The notes: generated by a model from the letters alone, not told the origin. 14,835 nt of DNA from a bacterium (GCA_030626185.1 DAOUPL010000016.1:1-14835); one strand, 5' to 3'. Counted from the first letter of the stretch, positions 1 to 7,744 are shown. A program made the numbers and translations.

Positions 1-1
1 G

Positions 2-1522
2 TTAATTAATGTGTATGCGTATTCGGAGACTGGTAAGGACAGTACTGATTTTTCGGCAAACAGTAAAACGTATGTATCAATTCGTCCAAGTTTTCAATCA
101 GCGTCACCAGAATTAGTTTCATTATTTAGATATGATTTTATGCGTGCGTATGACGAAGGCCATCAAGGGGCATTTCAAGCAGTCTTGTTTGGTGGAAAAA
201 CAACTAACGATGATGATTTCGCGCGGTACTTCATGTTCTGTGAAAAAACATGCTTAGATGTAAATGGAAGTGTTGATATTAATCCTAATGATAGTACGAC
301 TGAAGATCCTTTGGATGTACTAAGTTCGCATTTTAATATTCAAACACAAAATGGCAGATTTAAAAGTAGAATCCATTTTGCACCAGAACAAAGACAAGTT
401 GGTTTAGGCTTGCATTATCGTCAAAGCTTTTATCAAATAGAAGACAAAAATCGTGGTTATTGGTTTAGTGCTTCATCAGCATTAATAAATGTTCGCAACA
501 ATATGGGATTTAATGAAACAGTTTTAGATGATGGTGATGGTGCAAAAGATCTTGGTGATGATGGTTTAGGTATTGCAAACATGCAACAAACATTTGTGCA
601 ATCAGATTGGTGTTATGGCAAAATTTGTTGTGATAGCATGAGTAAAACTCGCTTGGCTGACATTGAAGTTAAAGTTGGTTATGAGTGGTTAAAAATGCAT
701 CCGTACCATGCAGAATCATATATTGGGGCTATTCTCCCAACCGGTAATCGTCCAAAATCTGAATTTTTGTTTGAGCCAATTGTTGGTAATGGTAAACATT
801 TTGGTCTTATGTGGGGTAGCTCTGTAGGATTAAACTTATGGGAACATGAATCAAAAGAACGTCATTTGCGCCTTGAGTGGGATATGAACTCACGCTATCT
901 CTTTAGCAAAACACACAAACGCTCAATTGACTTAAAAGATCGCTCATGGTCTCGTTATTTAGAAGTGTATACATCAAAAGAACAAGCAGAACTCGCAGCA
1001 AATGAAGATAGCACCGATTTTGTTTCTCCTGGTATAAATGTGTTTACGCGTGATGTTAAAGTAACACCTCGATTCTCTGGAAATGTAAACACTGGTTTTG
1101 TGTACCATTCTTGTAACTTCCAAGGTGAAGTTGGTATCAACTTCTTTGCAAGTCGTGAAGAAAAAGTTGAACTTGATTGTCCATTCCCAACAAACATTGC
1201 GATTGTTCATATTGAAAGACGGGGCCGCATTAACCCAGTGAGAAATATTCATGGTAACTTGGTAGAAACAGTAACAGCAGTGCAGGCTGATAAATATGAC
1301 GAGTTTACGATAAAATGCGATGATCTTGACTTAAGTTCAGCAGCAACACCGAGCATTATTACTCATACGTTCTACGCAACAGTTGGGTACCGCACAGACA
1401 ACGAAGATGAGCCAAAATGGCCTTGGTTTGCAAATCTTGGTGGATCATACGAGTTCTCTAATAGCAACAACGCAGCAGCTGAACGTTGGTTAGTATTTGC
1501 AAAAGCAGGTATCGCGTTCTAA
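2..1522 (+). CDS. Outer-membrane beta-barrel protein, 3' part (5' end outside window)
   Basis: The reading frame is open to the left edge (TTA ATT AAT before the GTG at 11), so the gene very probably begins upstream and only its last ~506 codons are present. The visible protein is rich in alternating polar/hydrophobic stretches with many Gly, Tyr, Phe and Trp, has no hydrophobic helices, and ends in a strand finishing with Phe (WLVFAKAGIAF). The terminal aromatic residue is the usual C-terminal signal for BAM-dependent insertion into the outer membrane. Eight cysteines occur, including FCEKTC and CYGKICC. I do not recognise a named family; long barrels of this style are typical of diderm endosymbionts. 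A strong terminator at 1547-1576 closes the unit. A porin or host-facing surface protein is inference. Sure of coding and probable barrel, unsure of role. Confidence 0.7.
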   Translation, partial: LINVYAYSETGKDSTDFSANSKTYVSIRPSFQSASPELVSLFRYDFMRAYDEGHQGAFQAVLFGGKTTNDDDFARYFMFCEKTCLDVNGSVDINPNDSTTEDPLDVLSSHFNIQTQNGRFKSRIHFAPEQRQVGLGLHYRQSFYQIEDKNRGYWFSASSALINVRNNMGFNETVLDDGDGAKDLGDDGLGIANMQQTFVQSDWCYGKICCDSMSKTRLADIEVKVGYEWLKMHPYHAESYIGAILPTGNRPKSEFLFEPIVGNGKHFGLMWGSSVGLNLWEHESKERHLRLEWDMNSRYLFSKTHKRSIDLKDRSWSRYLEVYTSKEQAELAANEDSTDFVSPGINVFTRDVKVTPRFSGNVNTGFVYHSCNFQGEVGINFFASREEKVELDCPFPTNIAIVHIERRGRINPVRNIHGNLVETVTAVQADKYDEFTIKCDDLDLSSAATPSIITHTFYATVGYRTDNEDEPKWPWFANLGGSYEFSNSNNAAAERWLVFAKAGIAF

Positions 1523-1546
1523 CGCACAAAAGAGTTTTTAACGTTA

Positions 1547-1576
1547 GGCTGGCAGATAAAAATGCCAGCCTTTTTT
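1547..1576 (+). terminator. Rho-independent terminator after the barrel gene
   Basis: A perfect 8-bp stem GGCTGGCA (1547-1554) / TGCCAGCC (1563-1570) with an 8-nt A-rich loop is followed at once by six T residues (1571-1576). It lies 25 bases after the stop codon of the barrel gene and before the promoter of the next gene. This is a textbook intrinsic terminator. Confidence 0.88.
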
Positions 1577-1595
1577 ATGGAGTTAGCTATATTTA

Positions 1596-1625
1596 TTGCC
1601 AAATAAGCAATGCTTTGTGTACACT
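1596..1625 (+). promoter_or_regulatory. Candidate sigma70-type promoter for the large exported protein gene
   Basis: TTGCCA (1596-1601) and TACACT (1620-1625) are separated by 18 bases, both close to the -35 and -10 consensus. They lie just after the upstream terminator and about 31 bases before the chosen ATG at 1657. The same TACACT hexamer appears before the methyltransferase gene (6779-6784). Prediction from motif match only. Confidence 0.5.
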
Positions 1626-1656
1626 CAAAATAAAAAGGTTTTTTTGTGAGAGTGGT

Positions 1657-4600
1657 ATGAAGATGAATAAAAAACATATACAAAAGTTGTCAGTTTTATT
1701 GTTGTTTGTGAGTAATAATATTTTTGCCATAAACGTAACAGCAACGCTTAACCAAGTGATAAATACTAAATTGATAACAAGTCAGGATCAGTATAAAAAG
1801 TTGCGTGACAATCTTGCAATCATAAAAAATAAAGTTAAAGGTCAAGCTTGTAAAGAGTTCGTGCAAGCAGAGCAGCGAAATTTAGAACATAAATTTAGGC
1901 AATTTTTAGTAGATCAAGAATTAAAAAAAAAGGCTGTCGATTCTTTTCTAGCAAAAAAGGGACTAGAGAAAGCAGAAGAAGAAGAAGAAGAAGAAGAAGA
2001 AGAAGGTGTTTCGGTACAAGAAGTTCTTGAAGAAATGGTTGATGAGACAAAAGTTAAGATTGAGCACGCGCGTGAAGAGAAAAAAGTAGAAAAAAAGCTG
2101 GAAATACTAGAAACGCTAAGAAGAATTGCAGAAAGAACCGGAGGAGACCTTAAATTTAAAAGATCTTATGAAGGAATTATGGCCACTATAGATCCTTCAG
2201 CTATGCCTATCATGGATCCTTCAATTGAAGATTATTTTAATGAAAATCTTGTTAAGTTGTTGATGTTCGATGATGGTTATGAACTTTATAATGGTGTTGC
2301 GAATGGGGGAAGATTTGGGCATGATATTCATTCAGCAAAAAATATTAAGATTGTTATAGATACGTTTTTAGCGGTTGCTGAAAAGCATGATGTTATAAAT
2401 TATGTACAAGCATCTTATGAAAATCCAAAAACGAAAAAACAAGTAGAATTCAAAGTGCAAAATATTTTTAAAGAGTTGTTGCGTGTGTATGATGCATTGT
2501 TATTGTGCATGTATTCTATTGCACCTGGTGGGGATAATCCACCACCAAGAAATACTTTGAAAGCACTTAAGTTTATACAAGACGTTGTTGGAGATGTTTC
2601 TTTGTTGCCAGGTCGTTTTTATGCAACGTATGACCAGTTTATGTCTGAATCATTTGTAAACGAATATGAAAATGGTAGTTTAAATATTTCTTACGAGTTT
2701 GAACAAAAAGAACGGATTGAGAAGCGAGAACGTACTGCAACATTGATTAAAGCTTCATGGCTACCTTGGCCGTTTTCGAACCAAAAAGTTACTATTGAAG
2801 TCCCTGCTCTTACGGTATTGCACAAAAAAGATTATCTATTGTTAGTGGCGAGTTGGTTTAATGAGTTATCTGAAAAGCTTGGATATGATTTAGAAATAAC
2901 AACAGGTGCTTATGGAGAAAAAATAGAAGGTTTTGTTTCTACTGAAGGCTACGAAGAAGGTAGTAAAACTACGATGCAACCGGCTCCAGAGTTTTCTGAA
3001 GATAATTTACAACGGTTGCTTTCTGATATTTATGCTGAAGTTGATAGTCAATTGATATATTTACAAATTTACGTAGATGATTTGCTCGAAAATCCTGATT
3101 ATGTTGATACTCATGGTTTGGACTCTATAGATGGGTTTATTGGTGAAGTTATTGGTCTATTACAAATTTATGATATAGATCCTAAGTTACACAGAATTTT
3201 AATAGATGTTTTGTTACCTACGTTACAAAATTTGTTTATGCATCAAAGTGAACATCCATCATCACAACCATTGAGTGAAATAGAATTTGCAAAGTTTGTA
3301 CAAAAACATGTTGGTATTAGTAATTATGATAATACTGGAGAAAAATGGCAAGAACTCAATGAACGAATAGATCAGTTTTTTGCACCTGTTGCAGGAGATA
3401 CTTATTCGGTAGAACAAGTACATGCGATAACGCGTTATGGGTTAATTTTGTTGAATAATGCGATAGCGGCAGTATTGAATGAAATACCCAAAGAGGTTTT
3501 GGAACAAGTATTATCTGAAGAAGAAGTTCCTTTAGAAGTAGAAATAAGAGAAGAAACTATTAAGATTTCTGAAGGCTTCGAAGAACACGGTGAAAGTACG
3601 ACGCGGCATGAGGAGTTGGTCGAGGTTCCCGAAGAAAAAATTATAAAGTCTAGTCGCGCCATAGCGCATAGCGCGACGGCGGAAGAATCCGTCTTTGCTT
3701 CTACTGCGCCTGAAGGCTTCGAAGAACGCAGTGAAGCTACGACGCGGCATGAGCAAGAACTTGAACGTGAGCGTTTAGAAAAAAAACTTCCTGAATTAAC
3801 AGAAGAGCAAGAAAAGCTTATGATTGCAGTTGGAGTCGTAGAACCACAAAGAAACACCTTTGTAAGTAAATTACAACAAGCACATCAAACAATTACTGAT
3901 GAATCGTTTGAGCGTACGCTTGAAATAATTAATGAACTTGCAACGTTGTTTTTAAGTGATGATAACCAACAAGTACAAGAATTTTATGATTCGATGGTAT
4001 TTTTACAAGATCATGAATTATTTAAAAATTTTACCTTAGATAATCTTTTTGTCTATGTTTGTACGTTATTTGATGCGGTGCGTCATAAATTGTACCAAAA
4101 GTTTGCAGATATTCCATCATTAAAAACTTCAGATGATGTTATTGAATCATTATCATTATTACTAAGGCAAGAACGTATTGATGAAGTTAACGAGCATGCA
4201 AGAACATTGCAAGAACAATTAATTACGTTGATTAACAATGTTTATGAAAGATGGAAACCGTGGTTATCGCATGGGTTTAAAGTAGAATATGATGGTCGAA
4301 CTCTTGATCTTACAAATGCGTATGAAGCTACTGGCTTGCCAGGTATTATTTCACAAAAAGATGTAGAAGGTGGTGGTGTAATACCGGCATATTATCAATA
4401 TTCTATCTCAGAGCGTTTTGTGGGTTATCAGTTTATTTATGATGATCAAGATGATTATTTTGCTAGAATAAAAACAACTTTTGATGAATTAAAGAAAAAT
4501 AGACTAAAGAAAAAACATACTGACATGCGTTTATTGGTATTACCTGCAATAAAATCTACATTTTCTAAAGATTATAATGATCTTTTTGCATTGATTCCAG

Positions 4601-5049
4601 AGGGAAAATCACAAGCGATAAATAGTAAGAAAGCAAAAAAAGAAGCACAACAGGAAATGCAAGAAATTATTAAGCAAATGGGTTTTGTATCGCCGTCGGG
4701 GTTAGGTTTTGATATTTCAGGATTTGGTTCTGCAAAATCTGATGTTGGGTTATTTGCAGAATATGAACGCTCTTTTGAGTCTAAACGTTTAGAAAAAAAA
4801 CGAGAGTTAGAAGAACAGCGTAAATTGGAAGAAAAAGAACGTCTTGAACAAGAGCGAATTAAGCATGAACAAGAGATCGCTCGACAGAAAGAACTAGAAG
4901 AGCAAGAACTTGAACGTGAGCGTTTAGAGAAAGAAGAAGTGCGTAAACAAGAAGAGCAAGCTCGTTTAGAAGAAGAAAGATTGCAGAAAATAAAACTAGC
5001 AAAAGAACGAAGAGAAAGAAAAAAAGAAGAAAGACGAAAACATTATTAA
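1657..5049 (+). CDS. Large exported Glu-rich coiled-coil protein with in-frame palindromic repeats
   Basis: Encodes 1130 residues of no family I recognise. I chose ATG 1657 (MKMNKK), not the longer open frame, because it gives a clear signal peptide (basic start, LSVLLLFVSNNIFA, cleavage near residue 24) and lies just after a candidate promoter; ATG 1663 is possible. A run of ten Glu (residues 107-116) is coded by pure GAA repeats. The middle is mostly helical and acidic. Residues 430, 639 and 686 each begin a copy of an EGF/YEE...TT motif; the last is the right half of a palindrome. The C-terminus (about residues 1030-1130) is a continuous Arg/Lys/Glu helix of the ER/K type, probably a stiff single helix or coiled coil, ending in a basic tail. 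Exported to periplasm or beyond; function unknown. The next gene has a similar plan (signal peptide, short helical region, Glu-rich part). Confidence 0.85.
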   Translation: MKMNKKHIQKLSVLLLFVSNNIFAINVTATLNQVINTKLITSQDQYKKLRDNLAIIKNKVKGQACKEFVQAEQRNLEHKFRQFLVDQELKKKAVDSFLAKKGLEKAEEEEEEEEEEGVSVQEVLEEMVDETKVKIEHAREEKKVEKKLEILETLRRIAERTGGDLKFKRSYEGIMATIDPSAMPIMDPSIEDYFNENLVKLLMFDDGYELYNGVANGGRFGHDIHSAKNIKIVIDTFLAVAEKHDVINYVQASYENPKTKKQVEFKVQNIFKELLRVYDALLLCMYSIAPGGDNPPPRNTLKALKFIQDVVGDVSLLPGRFYATYDQFMSESFVNEYENGSLNISYEFEQKERIEKRERTATLIKASWLPWPFSNQKVTIEVPALTVLHKKDYLLLVASWFNELSEKLGYDLEITTGAYGEKIEGFVSTEGYEEGSKTTMQPAPEFSEDNLQRLLSDIYAEVDSQLIYLQIYVDDLLENPDYVDTHGLDSIDGFIGEVIGLLQIYDIDPKLHRILIDVLLPTLQNLFMHQSEHPSSQPLSEIEFAKFVQKHVGISNYDNTGEKWQELNERIDQFFAPVAGDTYSVEQVHAITRYGLILLNNAIAAVLNEIPKEVLEQVLSEEEVPLEVEIREETIKISEGFEEHGESTTRHEELVEVPEEKIIKSSRAIAHSATAEESVFASTAPEGFEERSEATTRHEQELERERLEKKLPELTEEQEKLMIAVGVVEPQRNTFVSKLQQAHQTITDESFERTLEIINELATLFLSDDNQQVQEFYDSMVFLQDHELFKNFTLDNLFVYVCTLFDAVRHKLYQKFADIPSLKTSDDVIESLSLLLRQERIDEVNEHARTLQEQLITLINNVYERWKPWLSHGFKVEYDGRTLDLTNAYEATGLPGIISQKDVEGGGVIPAYYQYSISERFVGYQFIYDDQDDYFARIKTTFDELKKNRLKKKHTDMRLLVLPAIKSTFSKDYNDLFALIPEGKSQAINSKKAKKEAQQEMQEIIKQMGFVSPSGLGFDISGFGSAKSDVGLFAEYERSFESKRLEKKRELEEQRKLEEKERLEQERIKHEQEIARQKELEEQELERERLEKEEVRKQEEQARLEEERLQKIKLAKERRERKKEERRKHY
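1975..2004 (+). repeat. (GAA)10 microsatellite
   Basis: Ten uninterrupted GAA triplets within the coding sequence, giving ten Glu. Slippage by whole units would change the length of the acidic run without shifting the frame. Confidence 0.9.
2944..2976 (+). repeat. Diverged copy of the intragenic repeat
   Basis: About 27 of 33 bases match the start of the copy at 3712 (GAAGGCTNCGAAGAA, then an AGT...CTACGA block). It is in the same reading frame, giving EGYEEGSKTTM against EGFEERSEATT. The preceding bases (TTTTGTTTCTACT, 2931-2943) also resemble CTTTGCTTCTACT before the 3712 copy. Probably an older copy. Confidence 0.5.
3571..3612 (+). repeat. Intragenic repeat copy A (42 bp)
   Basis: Identical to 3712-3753 at 38 of 42 positions and exactly 47 codons upstream, so both copies are read in the same frame (EGFEEHGESTTRHE). 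It lacks the left arm of the palindrome seen at copy B. Confidence 0.85.
3653..3677 (+). repeat. Perfect hairpin between repeat copies
   Basis: GTCGCGC (3653-3659) and GCGCGAC (3671-3677) form a perfect 7-bp inverted repeat around an 11-base loop. It lies in a GC-rich patch inside an otherwise AT-rich gene, directly before palindromic copy B. Likely part of the same inserted element. Confidence 0.6.
3689..3753 (+). repeat. Intragenic palindromic repeat copy B
   Basis: Left arm 3689-3708 (CCGTCTTTGC then TTCTACTGCG) is an imperfect inverted repeat of right arm 3727-3747 (CGCAGTGAAGC then TACGACGCGG). The inner ACTGCG/CGCAGT and GCTTC/GAAGC blocks pair perfectly. The core GAAGGCTTCGAAG is itself near-palindromic. 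It is translated without a stop. Related CCGTCT...GCTACG...CGG sequences lie in the intergenic region at 7614-7744. By analogy to the Rickettsia palindromic elements, this looks like a palindromic element that entered a gene in frame. Confidence 0.7.
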
Positions 5050-5069
5050 AAAGATTACTTGGATACAGC

Positions 5070-5094
5070 GAAGATAAATTTTCAGTTTATCTTC
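5070..5094 (+). terminator. Possible weak terminator hairpin
   Basis: A perfect 9-bp stem GAAGATAAA (5070-5078) / TTTATCTTC (5086-5094) with a 7-base loop lies 20 bases after the stop of the 1657-5049 gene. The stem is AT-rich and no T run follows, so it may instead be an mRNA 3'-end stabiliser. Confidence 0.35.
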
Positions 5095-5283
5095 AAATTA
5101 CGCGTATATTCGTCTTTTAGAGTTGTATTTAGACAAGTTAATGGAAAACTTTAAGAAAAACAGTTGGGAGTATTGCTATTTGTAAAGTTTTATTGCTAAT
5201 CTGATTAGTGAAATAGTGTCAAAACGATCAAATAATTGATTAAATGGCATAAATGGAAGGTTTAGTCGTTAAAAGGAAAAGCG

Positions 5284-6702
5284 ATGAAAAAAGTATTACA
5301 AACTATTATGATTACAGCTATTTTAGTTGGCCATGCACCACAGATGCAAGCAATTACCGTAAGAGATTATCAAGAACAGTTAGTTGAATTTGAAACTATG
5401 CTTAAAAAGCTAACAAGCCCAACTTATGGCACATTAACACCTAAAGAACAAGAAAATTTAGTAAGTGAAGCACAAAATTTATATAACACAACGAAAAGTC
5501 GCTCACAATTTGCTGCGCATGAAACGTTTAAAAAGTTTGTCGGAGCATTAGAATCTCGTCAAGAAGAGTTAGTTGGAGAAGAGTTTGGCCTGGAAGGCTT
5601 ATTTGAAGAAGAAGAGCCATGGGAAGAAGTTTTAGAGCCAAAAGTTGTGGTAGTGGAAGATGAACCAGTTGTTGTGCCAGAACCAACTGAAGCACAAAGA
5701 TTGGCTGAGGAAGCTGCTGAAGAAGAAGCGCAACGATTGGCAGATGAAGAGGCTGAACAATTACGATTGGCTGAGGTAGCTGAGCGACAACGAGTAGCTG
5801 ATGAAGAAGCTCGACGATTGGCTGAATTGACTGGAAAAAAAGTTGAAGTGGATGAGCCAGAGTTAGAATCAAAAGCTTTGTTAGGGGATGAGCCAGAAAA
5901 AGAGTTGGTAGAGGTGGATGAGCCAGAACCGTTACTTATAGGTGCAACACTGGGTGAATTAAGCTCAGCTGAACGGTTAGAAATTTTGCAAGAAACTTTT
6001 AAACAGGAAATGAAAGAGGTGAGTGATTTTATTGTTAGTGGTGATGCTTCTAACTTGAAAGAACTTGTTGGTAAATCAATAAGTGATGGTGAAATAAGCA
6101 ATGATTTAATTGGTCAAATTGATACAAAAGAATTTTCTGATCAAGTTACTTCATTAATGAAGTTATTAGAAAGTACGATTGCAACCACTGGTGAGTCTTC
6201 TAAAGAGTTAATGGAACAAATTGCTAAGTCTCAAGGAATACTAAATCGTCCAGCGGTAGAAGAAGCTATAAAAGAGGAAGCTCAAAAATTATTCGTTGTT
6301 TATAAAAATATACAGTCCAAATTAAAAGGCATTCAGGTAGTTTATAAATTTCTTAATAAGAATAAAGATTATGATGTGGGTAGTGGTGAAAAAACGCTGA
6401 TTGTGATTCTTAAAGCTAATGATGATATGAAAACACTTTTAGTGGAAGATGAAATACAAACTTTAATGAAGAAAGCTGGGATATCAATGAGTTATAATGA
6501 CGTTGAAACAGATAGTGAAATAGCAAGAGAAGCTATTTCGGAGATTGATGTTTATGAATATGAAAAAACGTTATCACGAGAAGAAACAAAAGAAGTTGCT
6601 AAATTGCTTATTGCTCTTAATTTAAAGCGTCTTGAGTTGTTACTCTCTGAGCTTGAGAGATTTTTTTTCGACCCAGTTAGCACTTTGCTCGAAGTTGACT
6701 AA
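5284..6702 (+). CDS. Exported Glu-rich helical protein
   Basis: Encodes 472 residues. The start is firm: AAAAGGA at 5271-5277 precedes ATG 5284, and the product begins with a signal peptide (MKKVLQTIMITAILVGHAPQ, cleavage near QA/IT at about residue 23-25). A short helical region follows. Residues ~100-220 are very acidic, with irregular alternating RLAEE/RLADE helix repeats and repeats of VDEPE; this should form a charged coiled coil and flexible linker. The C-terminal half (about 225-472) is a mixed helical domain with no motif I know. It follows the other exported Glu-rich gene after 234 bases; both may be members of a local family of secreted structural or adhesive proteins. Function unknown. 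Its codon use and orientation match its neighbours; a terminator at 6741-6776 ends it. Confidence 0.85.
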   Translation: MKKVLQTIMITAILVGHAPQMQAITVRDYQEQLVEFETMLKKLTSPTYGTLTPKEQENLVSEAQNLYNTTKSRSQFAAHETFKKFVGALESRQEELVGEEFGLEGLFEEEEPWEEVLEPKVVVVEDEPVVVPEPTEAQRLAEEAAEEEAQRLADEEAEQLRLAEVAERQRVADEEARRLAELTGKKVEVDEPELESKALLGDEPEKELVEVDEPEPLLIGATLGELSSAERLEILQETFKQEMKEVSDFIVSGDASNLKELVGKSISDGEISNDLIGQIDTKEFSDQVTSLMKLLESTIATTGESSKELMEQIAKSQGILNRPAVEEAIKEEAQKLFVVYKNIQSKLKGIQVVYKFLNKNKDYDVGSGEKTLIVILKANDDMKTLLVEDEIQTLMKKAGISMSYNDVETDSEIAREAISEIDVYEYEKTLSREETKEVAKLLIALNLKRLELLLSELERFFFDPVSTLLEVD

Positions 6703-6740
6703 AAGGCCTTTGTCCATTAAATAACAAATAGTTTTATACC

Positions 6741-6776
6741 AAAAAGCCTCGATATTTTCGGGGTTTTTTGTTTTGT
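6741..6776 (+). terminator. Rho-independent terminator before rlmB
   Basis: GCCTCGA (6746-6752) pairs with TCGGGGT (6758-6764) around a short loop, with one G-U type pair, and is flanked by an A run and a T-rich tract (TTTTTTGTTTT). It lies 38 bases after the stop codon of the exported protein gene. Its T tract runs directly into the candidate promoter of the next gene. Confidence 0.6.
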
Positions 6777-6784
6777 GCTACACT
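6776..6784 (+). promoter_or_regulatory. Extended -10 element (TGC TACACT) of the methyltransferase gene
   Basis: TGCTACACT gives a TGn-extended -10 hexamer TACACT at 6779-6784, with no good -35. The ATG lies only 6 bases after the hexamer, where transcription would be expected to start. No Shine-Dalgarno sequence is present, which fits a leaderless transcript. Confidence 0.45.
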
Positions 6785-6790
6785 AAAAGC

Positions 6791-7513
6791 ATGAAGAAAA
6801 AACAGACACAAGGTGAATTAATCTTTGGTATTCATCCAATCATCGAAGTCCTAAAGGCAAAAAAGCGTAAATTATTGCGTTTGTACACGACAAAACCAAC
6901 ACCAAAAGGTTTTGCGCAAATAGAAAAACTTTTGCCTGAGCATGTGCCAATTCAGTACGTTACACGTGCAGTGCTAAACCGCATGTTGCAAAATGAGGAG
7001 CACCAAAGCGTCATTGCGTGGGTGCAGCCATTTGTGTATCGCTCAACAATGTTTGATCCACAAAAACACCAATCATTGCTTATGCTCGATAGTGTGCAAG
7101 ATACGCGTAACTTGGGTGCAATTTTGCGTTCAGCGTTTTGCACAGGTGTTGATGGCGTTATTTTGCCACAAAAAAAGAGTGCACCAATTACTGGCACGGT
7201 GCTAAAAGCATCAGCAGGCTTGGCTGAACACCTAAACATTTATCAAGTTGCGTCAGCAAAAGCAGGTTTGCAACAACTTAAAGATGCGAAATATTCTATT
7301 TATCTTGCAACGCTTGATGGTGTTGATGCACGAACGTGTGACTACAAGCGACCACTTTGTGTGGTAATTGGCAACGAGTCTATTGGCATTGATAAACAAT
7401 TATTCAAATACGGTCAACAAGTTACGTTGCCAGAACGAGTACCAGGTTCATCGTACAATGCGTCTGTTGCTGCGGGAATTTTATTGTTTATTGTTAATCA
7501 AAAATTAAGTTAG
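6791..7513 (+). CDS. rlmB: 23S rRNA 2'-O-methyltransferase, SpoU/TrmH family (RlmB type)
   Basis: A 240-residue SPOUT methyltransferase, near the family's usual length. The N-terminal FGIHPIIEVLKA stretch (residues 12-23) is the SpoU substrate-binding domain start (FGxHxVxEAL). The catalytic domain has the three SpoU motifs: motif 1 DSVQDTRNLGAILRSA (100-115, with Asn107 and Arg113), motif 2 VIGNESIGID (192-201, with Glu196), motif 3 PGSSYNASVAAGILL (218-232, with Asn223). These form the trefoil knot that binds S-adenosylmethionine. RlmB methylates the ribose of G2251 in the 23S rRNA peptidyl-transferase loop; a tRNA Gm18-type target cannot be excluded by sequence alone. I chose ATG 6791 over the TTG at 6773, which would sit across the promoter. 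No ribosome binding site is visible. It stands alone between a terminator and a repeat region. Confidence 0.88.
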   Translation: MKKKQTQGELIFGIHPIIEVLKAKKRKLLRLYTTKPTPKGFAQIEKLLPEHVPIQYVTRAVLNRMLQNEEHQSVIAWVQPFVYRSTMFDPQKHQSLLMLDSVQDTRNLGAILRSAFCTGVDGVILPQKKSAPITGTVLKASAGLAEHLNIYQVASAKAGLQQLKDAKYSIYLATLDGVDARTCDYKRPLCVVIGNESIGIDKQLFKYGQQVTLPERVPGSSYNASVAAGILLFIVNQKLS

Positions 7514-7613
7514 TTGGTATAGCAAGAGTCACTTAGATTTGCGCATATAACGTAATTCACTAAGATATTCACAATCTCTTTGGGTATAATTTTCCAAGGT
7601 ATTTTTATGTCAA

Positions 7614-7640
7614 TCCGTCTTCGCAAGCATGCTACGCCGA
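7614..7640 (+). repeat. Palindromic repeat-family member (intergenic 1)
   Basis: Starts TCCGTCTTCGC and ends GCTACGCCGA. The opening matches the left arm of the intragenic copy B (CCGTCTTTGC) at 9 of 10 positions, and the closing block resembles the right arm (GCTACGACG). Same family by inspection. Confidence 0.5.
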
Positions 7641-7717
7641 GACAAGAAACACCTTGACCAAAAGGACACAAACGTTCCGTTTGATCGTTAAACGCGTCAA
7701 AAGGTCAAGATTCATTC

Positions 7718-7744
7718 ATCCGTCTACGCTTTGCTACGTCGGAT
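7718..7744 (+). repeat. Palindromic repeat-family member (intergenic 2)
   Basis: Begins ATCCGTCTACGC and ends GCTACGTCGGAT; the outer ATCCG/CGGAT pair is a perfect inverted repeat. It shares CCGTCT and GCTACG with the copy at 7614 and with the intragenic copy B at 3689-3753. Confidence 0.55.

Noticed and set aside
1486..1656. Upstream extension of the large exported protein frame
   Set aside because: It overlaps the end of the barrel gene, the terminator and the promoter; translation from 1657 gives a proper signal peptide.
3435..3857. Minus-strand frame of 140 residues rich in Ser and Arg
   Set aside because: It is antisense to the Glu-rich exported protein; GAA/GAG codons give Ser/Phe/Leu-rich frames on the other strand. 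No start signals.
5528..6101. Two minus-strand frames (Leu/Gln/Pro-rich and Ser-rich)
   Set aside because: Both are low-complexity shadows of the acidic repeats in the 5284-6702 gene.
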